Shown: positions 6,206 to 15,523, counted from the stretch's first letter. The stretch: 45,781 nt of DNA from Streptococcus oralis subsp. tigurinus AZ_3a (GCA_000344275.1 AORU01000016.1:1-45781); one strand, 5' to 3'. Translations and numbers: made by a program. Notes: a model not told the origin generated them from the letters alone.

Positions 6206-8857
6206 TTATTTACGACGTCCTGGACGTTCTTTATAACCATAGTAAGCATCTGCCATGATTTCTTCCATGTCAGCTACCATTGGTAAGCGTGGGTTTGCAG
6301 GTGAACATTGGTCTTCGTAAGCAAGTAAGGCAATCTCATGCAAGCTTTCTTTCCAAGTTTTTTCATCGATACCAAAGCCTTTGAAGTTCATTGTGATTCC
6401 AACTGCTTCACCAAGATCGTAAACTGCTTTGGCATAAGCTTCAACCGCTTCTTCTGGTGTTGAGCAAGGAAGACCTAGCATACGAGCGATATCTTGGAAT
6501 TTTTCATCAGCTTTCCAGTAATTGTACTTAGGCCATGTTGTAGTTTTAGATGGACGAGTTCCATTATAACGGATAACATAAGGAAGTAAAATAGCATTTG
6601 TACGTCCGTGAATGGTGTGGTGAACAGCACCAATCTTATGGGCCATTGAGTGACTCATTCCAAGGAAGGCATTTGCAAAGGCCATACCAGCCATTGTAGA
6701 GGCATTATGCATCTTTTCACGGGCTTCTGGGTCAGCTGTTTTTACAGATTTTTCCAAGTATTTGAAGACTAACTTGATGGTTTGAAGAGCAATACCATCT
6801 GTATAGTCATTGGCAAAGTTAGAAGTATAAGCTTCAGTTGCGTGTGTCAAGACATCCATACCTGTGTCAGCAGCAATAAATGCTGGAACAGATTCTACCA
6901 AAGCAGGGTCAACAATTGCAATGGTTGGTGTCAAAGCGTAGTCAGTGATTGGGTATTTCCGGTTGTTTGCCTTGTCAGAGATAACTGCAAACGGTGTTAC
7001 TTCTGAACCTGTACCAGATGTTGTTGGAATACCGATATATTGTGTTTTCTTACCAAGTGATGGGAATTTGAAGGCACGTTTGCGGATATCCATGAATTTT
7101 TGAACGAGGTCACCGAAGTCAACGTCTGGCTGTTCATAGAACATCCACATACCTTTAGCTGCATCCATTGGTGAACCACCACCAAGGGCAATGATAGTGT
7201 CTGGTTCAAACGAACGCATTACTTCAACACCACGACGAACTGTTGTGATATCTGGATCTGGTTCAACATCTGAGAAGACTTGAATCGTGACTTTGTTTTT
7301 ACGAAGATTCAATTGGTCAATCACACGTTGTACAAAACCGAGTTTTTCAATTGATTTATCGGTAACAATCATGACACGTTCGATACCTTCGCAAGTTTGA
7401 AGGTATTGGATTGAGTTACGTTCGAAGTAGATTTTTGAAGGAACTTTAAACCATTGCATATTATTTCTACGTTTTCCTACTTTCTTGATGTTAAGAAGGT
7501 TGATAGCGGATACGTTATCACCAACTGAGTTGTGTCCATATGAACCACATCCAAGTGTTAATGATGGAATGAAGGCGTTGTATACATCACCGATACCACC
7601 AAAGGTAGATGGAGAGTTCCAGATAATACGCATTGCCTTTATTTCCGTACCGAAACGTTTTGCAAGAGCTTCGTCTTTTGTATGGATAGCAGCTGAGTGT
7701 CCTAGACCATTAAATTCAACCATTTGACGAGCTTTTTTAAGTCCATCTTCAGTATCTTCAGCTTTCAAAACTGCAATAACAGGTGATAATTTTTCACGAG
7801 TCAACGGTTCTTTAATTCCAACTTCTGCACATTCTGCAGCCAAGATGTTTGTTCCTTCTGGAACACTAAATCCTGCTTGTTCAGCAATCCATGCTGCTGG
7901 TTTACCAACGATGTTTGCATTTAGTTTAGCACCTGCGCAGTTCTTGCTGTTAGCTTTTGCACCAAAACAGAATTCTTCCAAAAGCGCTTTTTCTTTTTTG
8001 TTTACAAAGTAAGTGTGATATGATTTGAATTCTTCTACAAATTCGTCATACACTTCTTTATCAATGATAACAGCTTGTTCTGATGCACAGACCATCCCAT
8101 TATCAAATGATTTAGACATAACAATGTCATGAGCAGCTTGACGAAGGTCAGCAGATTTTTCTACATAGGCAGGAACGTTTCCAGCACCTACTCCAAGAGC
8201 TGGTTTTCCACATGAGTATGCAGCTTTAACCATAGCATTCCCACCAGTTGCGAGGATAGTCGCAACACCTTCGTGGTTCATAAGTGCCCCAGTTGCTTCC
8301 ATAGATGGCTCTGTAATCCATTGAACACAGTTTTCAGGTGCACCGGCTGCGATGGCTGCATCACGAACGATTTGTGCAGCATGAGCAGAAGATTCTTGAG
8401 CTGATGGGTGGAAGGCGAAAACAATTGGGTTACGTGTCTTCAAAGCAATCAATGATTTGAAAATCGCTGTTGAAGTTGGGTTTGTTGTTGGGGTGATACC
8501 ACAAATAACTCCGACTGGCTCCGCAATCTTCGTCAAACCTGTAATTGGATCATCTTCGATAACTCCAGCTGTTTTAACTCCACGCATATTGTTCACTACG
8601 TGTTCACAGGCAAATAGATTTTTTGTCGCCTTATCTTCAAATACACCGCGACCAGTTTCTTCAACTGCGTGTTGTGCAAGGATACCGTGCGCATCAAGTG
8701 CTGCAACAGACGCTTTTGCTACAATGTAGTCAACTTGCTCTTGGTTCAACTTGCGCATTTCATCAAGCGCAACCAAGGCTTTTTTCACAAGACCGTCGAC
8801 ATGCTTTTCAGCAGCAAGTTGTTTTTCCTCTGGTGTTACTGTTTTTTTATCAGCCAT
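6206..8857 (-). CDS. adhE: AdhE, bifunctional acetaldehyde-CoA/alcohol dehydrogenase
   Basis: Reduces acetyl-CoA to acetaldehyde and then to ethanol, regenerating NAD in mixed-acid fermentation; the family forms spirosomes. The 883-residue protein fuses an aldehyde dehydrogenase half (about 1-450, catalytic C257 in GMVCASEQ) to an iron-dependent alcohol dehydrogenase half (about 455-883). The second half has GGGSPMDAAKG and the metal-binding histidines in HSMAHKIGAVHH. Full length, no disruption. The ATG at 8857 (MADKKTV) is preferred over one four codons upstream because GGAGG lies 5 bases before it. Upstream are Rex-type operators and a CcpA site, fitting control by NADH/NAD ratio and sugar supply. 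Confidence 0.97.
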   Translation of the reverse strand: MADKKTVTPEEKQLAAEKHVDGLVKKALVALDEMRKLNQEQVDYIVAKASVAALDAHGILAQHAVEETGRGVFEDKATKNLFACEHVVNNMRGVKTAGVIEDDPITGLTKIAEPVGVICGITPTTNPTSTAIFKSLIALKTRNPIVFAFHPSAQESSAHAAQIVRDAAIAAGAPENCVQWITEPSMEATGALMNHEGVATILATGGNAMVKAAYSCGKPALGVGAGNVPAYVEKSADLRQAAHDIVMSKSFDNGMVCASEQAVIIDKEVYDEFVEEFKSYHTYFVNKKEKALLEEFCFGAKANSKNCAGAKLNANIVGKPAAWIAEQAGFSVPEGTNILAAECAEVGIKEPLTREKLSPVIAVLKAEDTEDGLKKARQMVEFNGLGHSAAIHTKDEALAKRFGTEIKAMRIIWNSPSTFGGIGDVYNAFIPSLTLGCGSYGHNSVGDNVSAINLLNIKKVGKRRNNMQWFKVPSKIYFERNSIQYLQTCEGIERVMIVTDKSIEKLGFVQRVIDQLNLRKNKVTIQVFSDVEPDPDITTVRRGVEVMRSFEPDTIIALGGGSPMDAAKGMWMFYEQPDVDFGDLVQKFMDIRKRAFKFPSLGKKTQYIGIPTTSGTGSEVTPFAVISDKANNRKYPITDYALTPTIAIVDPALVESVPAFIAADTGMDVLTHATEAYTSNFANDYTDGIALQTIKLVFKYLEKSVKTADPEAREKMHNASTMAGMAFANAFLGMSHSMAHKIGAVHHTIHGRTNAILLPYVIRYNGTRPSKTTTWPKYNYWKADEKFQDIARMLGLPCSTPEEAVEAYAKAVYDLGEAVGITMNFKGFGIDEKTWKESLHEIALLAYEDQCSPANPRLPMVADMEEIMADAYYGYKERPGRRK

Positions 8858-8890
8858 ATTATCCTCCATAGCCTTTAAGGATGTTATCCT

Positions 8891-8908
8891 TTGTTAATTT
8901 TTTCACAA
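8891..8908. promoter_or_regulatory. Rex operator over the adhE start site
   Basis: TTGTTAATTTTTTCACAA matches the Rex consensus TTGTGAA-N4-TTCACAA at 13 of the 14 defined arm positions. It lies just downstream of the adhE -10 and covers the expected transcription start, a repressing position. Confidence 0.75.
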
Positions 8909-8912
8909 GTTC

Positions 8913-8941
8913 ATTATAACTCTTTTTTTATACTTTGTAAA
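8913..8941 (-). promoter_or_regulatory. adhE promoter
   Basis: On the minus strand: -35 TTTACA (8936-8941), 17 bp, -10 TATAAT (8913-8918). Confidence 0.8.
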
Positions 8942-8945
8942 CAGT

Positions 8946-8963
8946 TTCATAAACATTTCACAA
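8946..8963. promoter_or_regulatory. weak Rex-like site upstream of the adhE -35
   Basis: TTCATAAACATTTCACAA has one perfect TTCACAA half and a poor second half (4 of 7). It may be a low-affinity site beside the -35. Confidence 0.35.
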
Positions 8964-8978
8964 AGAAATTTTCTTACA

Positions 8979-8996
8979 TTGTGAACTTTTTCTCAA
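8979..8996. promoter_or_regulatory. second good Rex-like operator upstream of adhE
   Basis: TTGTGAACTTTTTCTCAA has one perfect half (TTGTGAA) and one 6-of-7 half (TTCTCAA), about 38 bp upstream of the -35. Confidence 0.6.
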
Positions 8997-9106
8997 TTCG
9001 CCCGTATAATAGAGTTTTTGTCTGGATGATTGTGAAATTATGAAAAATATTTTTTTATTTCACAAAGTTTTTTTCTAGTTGATAGCTATTTATCGAATCC
9101 AAACAT

Positions 9107-9120
9107 AGAAAACGCTTTCT
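9107..9120. promoter_or_regulatory. CcpA (cre) site upstream of adhE
   Basis: AGAAAACGCTTTCT fits the cre consensus WGWAARCGYTWWMA at all but the last base. It lies beyond the terminator of the preceding gene and about 165 bp upstream of the adhE -35, so adhE is the likely target. Confidence 0.6.
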
Positions 9121-9131
9121 TTCCTACTTTT

Positions 9132-9166
9132 AAAAATAGCCTCCTCATCTGGAGACTACTATTTTT
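9132..9166 (-). terminator. terminator of the MORN-protein gene
   Basis: AAAAATAG and CTATTTTT with an inner CTCC/GGAG pairing form a hairpin that overlaps the stop codon and ends in T's on the minus strand. Confidence 0.8.
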
Positions 9167-9569
9167 GTTGGAAAACGCCTTGTTTAAAGGTTCCTTCATA
9201 AACAACTTCTTGCTCTGTCGTCAACTTCCCTTGGCCTTCAGCCTGGCCATTTACAAAATCACCTTCGTATTTCCAACCATCTTTTGATTGGAAAGTCCCT
9301 TTTCCATTAAAGGCTCCATTATTGAAATCACCTGTATATTGGTCCCCATTTTCAAAGGTCAGGGTCCCCTGACCATTCATTTTCCCTCGTACCAGGGTAC
9401 CATCATAAACAAGGGCACCACCATCAAGTGTCAGGGCACCCTTTTTAGGTGTATTTAGTAGAAATACTGAAAGGGCGCAGAGTGCAATTACGACTACTGC
9501 AATGAACTCTAGCCTAGGGCGAGTTAGGTAAACTCTATACTTTTCATAGATTTGTTTAAGCTTTTCCAT
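9159..9569 (-). CDS. membrane-anchored MORN-repeat protein
   Basis: Function unknown. The 136-residue protein has a basic N-terminus, one transmembrane helix (about residues 23-40), and then four MORN-type repeats beginning YDGTLVRG, YTGDFNNG, YEGDFVNG and YEGTFKQG. The repeat part probably faces outward. MORN repeats often bind lipid or protein partners; no enzyme signature is present. It overlaps the 3' end of the low-molecular-weight phosphatase gene by 14 bp, so the two are translationally coupled. I chose the ATG at 9569 because GAGAG lies before it; an ATG four codons upstream (9581) is possible. Confidence 0.8.
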   Translation of the reverse strand: MEKLKQIYEKYRVYLTRPRLEFIAVVVIALCALSVFLLNTPKKGALTLDGGALVYDGTLVRGKMNGQGTLTFENGDQYTGDFNNGAFNGKGTFQSKDGWKYEGDFVNGQAEGQGKLTTEQEVVYEGTFKQGVFQQK

Positions 9570-9999
9570 TGTCACTCTCATTTTCTAATCGATCTAGCCA
9601 GCTTTGACATCCACTTGTGATGCGAGCATAGGTTTCCTCAAAATCTCCTGTATACCAAGGATCTGGAACACTTTCAGATGCAAAAGGGTAGATCTTATAC
9701 TGCAATTCCTGAGGACACATTTGACGCAGATCTGAAACGTTTGAAGCATCCATACAGATAATATAATCAAATGACTCAAAATCTTCTCTACGAATCTGGA
9801 GTGATGTTTTATCTTTGTCATAAGGAATCTGATACTGCTGGAAAATCCCCTGCGTTCCCTTATGAATCGGATTACCATGTTCCCAAGATGAAGTCGCACG
9901 ACTCTCAACCTGGTAATCGCTCGTCATGGATTTCATCACAAACTCTGCCATGGGGCTACGGCAGATGTTTCCTAAGCAAACAAATACTATTTTTCTCAT
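9556..9999 (-). CDS. low-molecular-weight protein-tyrosine phosphatase
   Basis: Cytoplasmic phosphatase of the LMW-PTP family. The 147-residue protein has the signature loop at the N-terminus, C8-LGNIC-R14-S15 (CX5R), and the general-acid motif DPWYTG with D113. Both key elements are intact, so activity is expected; the substrate is not evident. It is followed in an overlapping arrangement by the MORN-repeat protein and preceded by yajC, from which it is separated by a terminator-like hairpin. No capsule genes are nearby, so it is not the Wzb-type capsule phosphatase. Confidence 0.9.
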   Translation of the reverse strand: MRKIVFVCLGNICRSPMAEFVMKSMTSDYQVESRATSSWEHGNPIHKGTQGIFQQYQIPYDKDKTSLQIRREDFESFDYIICMDASNVSDLRQMCPQELQYKIYPFASESVPDPWYTGDFEETYARITSGCQSWLDRLENESDNGKA

Positions 10000-10021
10000 C
10001 CCTTTTCCTCTTACTTCATAG

Positions 10022-10048
10022 AAAAACGGGAGTGACAGGTCCCGTTTT
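10022..10048 (-). terminator. yajC terminator
   Basis: AAAAACGGGA and TCCCGTTTT form a hairpin directly at the yajC stop codon, followed by T's on the minus strand. Confidence 0.75.
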
Positions 10049-10367
10049 ATTCTTCGATTGCTCCGCCTTCGTCAACAACTGTTCCTTCTGGTGTCACAGC
10101 TTCTTTGAGTGGCAACACTGTCTTGATAGCAGCCAATTCAAAAGTCAAATAAACGCCATCTACATCAAGTACGATTATCCTCTTCTCAGTGTCTACTTCA
10201 TCCACTGTTCCGTAAAGGCCGCCAATTGTAATAACTTCATAGCCTTTTTGAAGTTTATTTAAGCTTTCCATACGCTTTTGAGCTTGTTTCTTTTGAGAAC
10301 GTTGCATAAAGAACATCAAGGCCATCATACCTACAAGCATGATTAAAAAAGTAATATTTGGATTCAT
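10047..10367 (-). CDS. yajC: YajC, SecDF-associated preprotein translocase subunit
   Basis: Small accessory membrane protein of the Sec translocase. The 106-residue product has one N-terminal transmembrane helix (about residues 5-21), a basic QRSQKKQAQKRM segment, and the family motif LQKGYEVITIGGLYGTV (about 39-55). The C-terminus is acidic. AAGGAG precedes the ATG. It stands between tkt and the phosphatase gene, apparently as its own unit. Confidence 0.92.
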   Translation of the reverse strand: MNPNITFLIMLVGMMALMFFMQRSQKKQAQKRMESLNKLQKGYEVITIGGLYGTVDEVDTEKRIIVLDVDGVYLTFELAAIKTVLPLKEAVTPEGTVVDEGGAIEE

Positions 10368-10451
10368 TGTTTTCTCCTTTGTCTTTTACATAGGACTACT
10401 ATATCAAATTTCAGCTACTTTTACAAGGTTGTACCTTGTTTTTATGGTTAT

Positions 10452-10478
10452 AAAAAATCAGAGCTTTCACTCTGATTT
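10452..10478 (-). terminator. tkt terminator
   Basis: AAATCAGAG and CTCTGATTT with a 6-base loop, followed by six T's on the minus strand. Confidence 0.85.
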
Positions 10479-10484
10479 CTGCAA

Positions 10485-12461
10485 TTATTTCAAATTTTGA
10501 ACGACTTTGACTAGATTTTCTACCGTAAATCCGTACTCTGCCAATACTTTTGGTGCTGGGGCAGATGCTCCGAAAGTATCAATACCGAGAACTGCACCAT
10601 CTAGACCAACATATTTGTACCAGTTTTGAGTTGCACCCATTTCAACTGCAACACGACGGCGAACTGCATTTGGAAGAATTTCTTCCTTGTATGCTGCGTC
10701 TTGTTTATCAAAGACATCTGTAGATGGCATGCTGACTACGCGGACTTTTGCGCCTTGACTAGCTAATTCTTTGGCAGCTGAGACAGCTAGATTGACTTCT
10801 GAACCTGTCGCAATCAAGATTGTATCAAAGTCTGCTGCATTTTCATAGACAACATAGGCACCTTTCGCAACTTTGTCAAAGTCTATTCCTTCTTCGACAG
10901 TCAAGTTTTGACGTGTCAAGACAAGGGCAGTTGGTGTTTTTTCGCTTGTCACGGCAAGGTACCAAGCCGCTTGAGTTTCACGCGCATCTGCTGGGCGGAA
11001 AACATTGAGATTTGGCATGGCACGGAGACCTGCTAAGTGTTCAACTGGTTCGTGAGTTGGACCATCTTCCCCAACTGCGATTGAATCGTGAGTGAAAACA
11101 TAAGTCACAGGAAGTCCTTGCAAGGCTGACAAACGAACAGCCGCCTTCACATAGTCAGAAAAGACGAAGAAAGTTCCACCATAAACACGAAGTCCACCGT
11201 GAAGAGCCATCCCGTTCAAAATCGTTCCCATTGCAAATTCACGAACACCAAACTGAATGTTGCGGTTCAAGCGATTAGCGTCGTCTTGAAGTCCATCCGT
11301 TTTGATATAAGTCATGTTTGAGTGAGCTAGGTCAGCTGATCCACCTAGGAAAGTTGGCAACTTGGCAGCTACAACGTTCAAAGCATCTTGACTTGAATTA
11401 CGAGTTGCTTGAGAGAAGCCATTTTCTAAGGCTGGGAAGTCTGCCGGAGTCACTTCAACTGGATCACGTCCGTCGATAATGGCTTCTACTTCTGCAGCCA
11501 GTTCTGGATGCGCTTCTTTATAGTCAGCGACTAGTTTTGTCCATGCTTCATAGGCTGATGCACCACGGTCTGCAACATTTTCCTTGAAATCAGCATATAC
11601 TTCATCTGGGATTTCAAATGGTTCATAGTCCCAACCGAGGGCTTGACGAGTTGCTGCAGTTTCGTCTGCACCAAGAGGAGCACCGTGTACAGCATTGGTT
11701 CCTTGTTTGTTCGGAGAGCCATATCCAATCACAGTCTTCACTTCAATCAAAGATGGTTTGCCTGAAGCTTTAGCAGCTTCGATAGCAGCATGGATTGCTT
11801 CCAAGTCTGTTCCATCTTCAACCAAGGCTGTATGCCAACCGTAAGCATTGTAACGGTCACGAACACTTTCTGTAAAGGAATCCTTTGTCTCACCATCCAA
11901 GTTGATGTCATTTGAATCATAAAGAACCACCAACTTGTCAAGTTTTTGCAAGCCTGCATATGAAGCCGCCTCACTTGAGACACCTTCCATCAAATCTCCG
12001 TCTCCACAGATCACATAAGTATAGTGGTCAAAGATATTGAAGCCTTCGCGGTTATACTTCGCTGCAAGGAAGCGTTCTGCTTGGGCAAAACCAGTAGCAG
12101 TAGAAATCCCTTGTCCTAGAGGACCAGTTGTCGCGTCAACCCCTGCAGTATGTCCAAATTCTGGGTGACCTGGTGTTTTAGAACCCCATTGGCGGAAGTT
12201 CTTGACTTCATCCATGCTAACATCTTCAAAACCAGAGAGGTGAAGAAGGGCATAAAGAAGCATTGAGCCGTGTCCTGCTGAAAGAATAAAGCGATCGCGG
12301 TTGATCCAGTTTGGTTGAGCTGGATTGATACGAAGTTGCTTTGTAAAGAGGCTATAGGCCATAGGAGCAGCCCCCATAACCACCCCTGGGTGACCTGAGT
12401 TTGCTTTGTTGATGGCGTCAATACCTAGAAAACGAATTGCATTAACAGATAGATTTGACAT
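10485..12461 (-). CDS. tkt: transketolase
   Basis: Thiamine-diphosphate enzyme moving two-carbon units in the non-oxidative pentose phosphate pathway. The 658-residue protein is full length. Visible motifs are SGHPG (22-26) and AGHGS (62-66) in the N-terminal domain, the cofactor motif GDGDLMEG (153-160) and [11 protein letters not shown] in the pyrimidine-binding domain. AAGGAAA precedes the ATG. It follows the ula operon: L-ascorbate catabolism ends in xylulose 5-phosphate, a transketolase substrate, so the neighbourhood makes metabolic sense. It has its own promoter, so it is not simply the last ula gene. Confidence 0.95.
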   Translation of the reverse strand: MSNLSVNAIRFLGIDAINKANSGHPGVVMGAAPMAYSLFTKQLRINPAQPNWINRDRFILSAGHGSMLLYALLHLSGFEDVSMDEVKNFRQWGSKTPGHPEFGHTAGVDATTGPLGQGISTATGFAQAERFLAAKYNREGFNIFDHYTYVICGDGDLMEGVSSEAASYAGLQKLDKLVVLYDSNDINLDGETKDSFTESVRDRYNAYGWHTALVEDGTDLEAIHAAIEAAKASGKPSLIEVKTVIGYGSPNKQGTNAVHGAPLGADETAATRQALGWDYEPFEIPDEVYADFKENVADRGASAYEAWTKLVADYKEAHPELAAEVEAIIDGRDPVEVTPADFPALENGFSQATRNSSQDALNVVAAKLPTFLGGSADLAHSNMTYIKTDGLQDDANRLNRNIQFGVREFAMGTILNGMALHGGLRVYGGTFFVFSDYVKAAVRLSALQGLPVTYVFTHDSIAVGEDGPTHEPVEHLAGLRAMPNLNVFRPADARETQAAWYLAVTSEKTPTALVLTRQNLTVEEGIDFDKVAKGAYVVYENAADFDTILIATGSEVNLAVSAAKELASQGAKVRVVSMPSTDVFDKQDAAYKEEILPNAVRRRVAVEMGATQNWYKYVGLDGAVLGIDTFGASAPAPKVLAEYGFTVENLVKVVQNLK

Positions 12462-12513
12462 AGAATTTCCTTTCTCTTTGAGGTGATTAATGAATCACAC
12501 ATCCTATTTTACT

Positions 12514-12542
12514 ATTATATGAAAATTATCCGTATCATGCAA
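12514..12542 (-). promoter_or_regulatory. tkt promoter
   Basis: On the minus strand: -35 TTGCAT (12537-12542), 17 bp, -10 TATAAT (12514-12519). The -35 lies entirely in the loop of the palindrome at 12526-12553. Confidence 0.75.
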
Positions 12543-12553
12543 CATACGGATAA
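12526..12553. terminator. palindrome after ulaG: possible terminator or operator
   Basis: TTATCCGTAT and ATACGGATAA are perfect 10-bp inverted arms around an 8-base loop. On the minus strand only ATTTTC follows, so it would be a weak terminator for ulaG. It also frames the tkt -35 and could instead be a protein-binding site. Confidence 0.5.
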
Positions 12554-12574
12554 CCTCCAGAAAATTTTTTTATA

Positions 12575-13666
12575 TTAAAGCAAAGCTTTAAATTGAATGT
12601 TAGAGTCTTGTTCGAAACAATCGTCGAAACCACGTGGATGATGGTATTCTACTAAATGTTGGTCTTGAGGATAAGTGTATTTCCCACCAACTTCCCAGAT
12701 AAATGGATGGAAATCGTATTGCAGGCGATCTTTTCTCATTTTCCATAATTCTAAGATTTCATTTGTAGAAGCCATAAAGTTAGACCAGATATCATAGTGA
12801 ACTGGGATAATGACTTTAGCACGTAGATTTTCTGCCATACGAAGAAGATCGATAGAGGTCATTTTATCTTGGATACCTACTGGATTTTCACCATAGTTAT
12901 TCAAAGCAACATCAATTCTAAAGTCTTTACCATGTTTTGCAAAATAGTTTGAGAAGTGAGAATCTGCACCATGATAGATGGTTCCACCTGGTGTTTCAAA
13001 GACATAGTTAACAGCCTTTTGAGCCATTTCTTCATCTGTAACAGCTAAACCGGCAAGTTCGCCACCTGTCTCATCAGCACCGTTCACTGGTAGAGTTACC
13101 AAGCAAGTACGGTCAAATGATTCTACTGCATGAATCTTCATATCTTTTAATTCGATAGTGTCACCTGGTTTGACCACGATGATACGTTCTTTTGGGACAC
13201 CCCATCCTTCCCATATTCGTCCACAATGGTAAGGGCCAATAAACTTAACATGCTCCAACTTAGGATTGTTGAGAATCGCTGCAGCTGTGTAAGGATCAAT
13301 ATGATCACTGTGGAAATGCGAAACCAAATAGTAGTCTAGCTCGTTGATCGCAAATGGATCGATGACCATTGGCTGAACACGCAAGTTTGGTTGCAACTTA
13401 CGAACACCTGCCATATTTGCCATTTGATGTCCCCGAACCATATCTTTCACTTTTTTAGTTGATTTTCCACGATTTGACCAAAGGTCCATAACAACGTTAG
13501 CACCAGCTGGTGTCTTAATCCAAGTTCCGCAGTTGCCTAGCCACCACATGGCAAAGTTACCTTCAGGAACAACTTCTTCTTCGATTTCTTCGTTCAACCA
13601 TGTTCCCCACTCTGGAAAAGTGGCTAAAATCCATGATTCTCTTGTAATATCTTTTACGTTTGGCAT
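12575..13666 (-). CDS. ulaG: UlaG, L-ascorbate-6-phosphate lactonase
   Basis: Opens the lactone ring of L-ascorbate 6-phosphate made by the UlaABC phosphotransferase, giving 3-keto-L-gulonate 6-phosphate. The 363-residue protein belongs to the metallo-beta-lactamase superfamily, with the metal motif HFHSDH (117-122) and further histidines downstream ([15 protein letters not shown]). It is as long as E. coli UlaG (about 354). AAGGAG precedes the ATG. It is transcribed separately from the transport operon, behind ulaR, with its own promoter and a dyad element also found upstream of ulaA. Confidence 0.93.
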   Translation of the reverse strand: MPNVKDITRESWILATFPEWGTWLNEEIEEEVVPEGNFAMWWLGNCGTWIKTPAGANVVMDLWSNRGKSTKKVKDMVRGHQMANMAGVRKLQPNLRVQPMVIDPFAINELDYYLVSHFHSDHIDPYTAAAILNNPKLEHVKFIGPYHCGRIWEGWGVPKERIIVVKPGDTIELKDMKIHAVESFDRTCLVTLPVNGADETGGELAGLAVTDEEMAQKAVNYVFETPGGTIYHGADSHFSNYFAKHGKDFRIDVALNNYGENPVGIQDKMTSIDLLRMAENLRAKVIIPVHYDIWSNFMASTNEILELWKMRKDRLQYDFHPFIWEVGGKYTYPQDQHLVEYHHPRGFDDCFEQDSNIQFKALL

Positions 13667-13705
13667 ATGTTATCTCCTTTGGATATAATTGTTATCTTTG
13701 AGATT

Positions 13706-13714
13706 AGTATACCA
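13706..13714 (-). promoter_or_regulatory. ulaG promoter (extended -10)
   Basis: TGG-TATACT on the minus strand (-10 at 13706-13711). There is no recognisable -35; the proximal arm of the dyad element begins where a -35 would be, suggesting activator dependence. Confidence 0.65.
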
Positions 13715-13733
13715 TCCTTCAAAATACTAAAAA

Positions 13734-13772
13734 AGACCAAGAAAAACACAGGTTTGTGTTCATCATTGGACT
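13734..13772. promoter_or_regulatory. candidate UlaR operator upstream of ulaG
   Basis: A 39-bp dyad with outer arms AGACCAA and TTGGACT and an inner stem AACACA/TGTGTT. The same element, same length and same distance to the -10 (22 bp), occurs upstream of ulaA at 20214-20252. On the minus strand the inner stem followed by T's could also act as a terminator for ulaR. Confidence 0.65.
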
Positions 13773-13783
13773 GTCTGTTAAAT

Positions 13784-15451
13784 TTATTCATGAAAAGATT
13801 GAAGCAATAATTCTTGATTAATCAATCCTTGGAGTTCCTCCTGAAGTTTCATCGCAGTTTGCTTGTCAGAGATATAAGAGGAAAGGAGATCAGAAAGTTC
13901 ATCACGGAAACCTTTACTCCCCTTTCTGAAGACATTATGCTTTAAATAGTCTACGATCTGTAAAATATCCTCTGTTTCAAGAATGGGATTTACTTTCAAA
14001 ATTGGAAAATTACTCTCCAAGTGTTCATTTGTTGTAATAAGCAAATCAACCTGAGCAATATCCTCAACACTTTTGAATTGTTCTGTAGTAAAAACTGCCC
14101 CAATTTGTTCATTTGGAAGATAGAAACGACATTGTTTTAGTAGAAGTTTAGATACACCGATACCCTCATCACAGATAAGATAAACTTTCTTCGAGTTAAC
14201 CTGATTCGATGGAGTATATTTTAAAAAACCTCCTATATGAATTGTTAAATAGGCAATCTCGTCATCTGTCAAAGTTACAAACCAAGCTTCCTCTAACATT
14301 TTTGAACATTTCCTTGTGGCGATAAAAAGTTCTCGGTATTTAGAGCGAATTTGTTTCGTCAATGGATTTTTAGAAAAAATTCCATAGGTCTTACGAAACA
14401 AGAGAGCCTTGCAATGAATCAATAAATTACGAAGTAGATTCTCTTTGTTTTCAATTTCCATTTTCGTTTGCGATTCAAAACACCATATAAAATCTTCCAA
14501 GGTAACTTTCAACTGATGGAAATCCTCGCTGTCTGCATGAACATCTCTATCTTTTCGATACGAAAGCAAGAGAACAGCTATCAAGGAAATTTTGAGTTCT
14601 GACAAAGAAATCTCAAAAATATCATAAAGTCGGAACCCTAATTGCTGAGACACCCGGTATTCTATTCGTTTACGAATGAGAGAAAATTCCTTTTCAATAT
14701 CGTGGTGTTTTTCTTTATATCGAACAATATTGTCACACCCCAAGAGAAGATAAGGCAGGACCTGTAACATAAAAGTTATTTCATGGTGATTAATTTTCTT
14801 CCCTAAATCTTGTTCAACTACGGGAACTTGTTCCTTTAGAAAATAATTGACCTCATCCGACAGGAGAAGTTCACTTTGGAGACGCTCCTTAATTTTTTCT
14901 TCAACAATTGAAACAAACGCTGAGCTTCCTTCTAAAAAAATATGATAAAGAAGAGATTGGAGATATTGAATTTTATTAAGCGGATGAGCTTGTAGATGGT
15001 AACCTTGCGATTTACTTACTTGCAAAGTAACTTGATACTGCTCTAAACTTAACTGATAGCGGATTGTATTAAGATCATTTAATACTGTATTTCGGGAAAC
15101 TTCCGTCAAATCCATCAACTTTTCAATTGTAATACGTTCCTTGGAAACACCGATGAACAAAAGCATCAATTGCATTCGTTCTTGTCCACTCATAATATAG
15201 TCGTACGAATCAACCTCAGATAATAACTTTCGGCAAGCATACTTTTGTATTTCAGATAAACAGATACCAACTCGTGGTAAACTAACAATATACAGTTGCG
15301 GATCTTTTATTTCATCGTTAATTTTGTCAATGTGATAATAAATTTTCCTCCTCGATTGATCTAGGTCTTTAGAAATAGCCATGATAGTTTTTGGCGCTTC
15401 TTGATTTAAGAGATAGAGTAATAACTCACAACTCAGTTTATTTAATACCAT
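13784..15451 (-). CDS. ulaR: UlaR-type BglG/MtlR-family transcriptional activator
   Basis: PTS-controlled regulator, most likely the activator of the ula genes. The 555-residue protein has two N-terminal helix-turn-helix regions (about 15-50 and 95-130, the second containing DLTEVSRNTVLNDL). Two PRD domains follow, and then an EIIB-like domain (about 420-510) with LICDEGIGVSKLLL holding a phosphorylatable cysteine. I see no C-terminal EIIA domain, so it is shorter than MtlR-type activators (about 690). Two DNA-binding helix-turn-helix units mark it as a promoter-binding activator and not an RNA antiterminator. It lies between ulaF and ulaG with its own promoter; GGAGGAGAG precedes the ATG. 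Confidence 0.9.
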   Translation of the reverse strand: MVLNKLSCELLLYLLNQEAPKTIMAISKDLDQSRRKIYYHIDKINDEIKDPQLYIVSLPRVGICLSEIQKYACRKLLSEVDSYDYIMSGQERMQLMLLFIGVSKERITIEKLMDLTEVSRNTVLNDLNTIRYQLSLEQYQVTLQVSKSQGYHLQAHPLNKIQYLQSLLYHIFLEGSSAFVSIVEEKIKERLQSELLLSDEVNYFLKEQVPVVEQDLGKKINHHEITFMLQVLPYLLLGCDNIVRYKEKHHDIEKEFSLIRKRIEYRVSQQLGFRLYDIFEISLSELKISLIAVLLLSYRKDRDVHADSEDFHQLKVTLEDFIWCFESQTKMEIENKENLLRNLLIHCKALLFRKTYGIFSKNPLTKQIRSKYRELFIATRKCSKMLEEAWFVTLTDDEIAYLTIHIGGFLKYTPSNQVNSKKVYLICDEGIGVSKLLLKQCRFYLPNEQIGAVFTTEQFKSVEDIAQVDLLITTNEHLESNFPILKVNPILETEDILQIVDYLKHNVFRKGSKGFRDELSDLLSSYISDKQTAMKLQEELQGLINQELLLQSFHE

Positions 15452-15494
15452 TACTCTCCTCCTATCGTTCGGATTTCATTAAAGAACAGTTCAT

Positions 15495-15523
15495 ATAGTA
15501 ACACTTTTATATCATTGTTTCAA
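15495..15523 (-). promoter_or_regulatory. ulaR promoter
   Basis: On the minus strand: -35 TTGAAA (15518-15523), 17 bp, extended -10 TGT-TACTAT (-10 at 15495-15500). It has no copy of the dyad element found upstream of ulaA and ulaG. Confidence 0.65.

Noticed and set aside
7978..7996. AAAAGCGCTTTTT inside adhE as a cre
   Set aside because: It lies deep inside the coding region and misses a key G of the consensus; good cre sites are found upstream instead.
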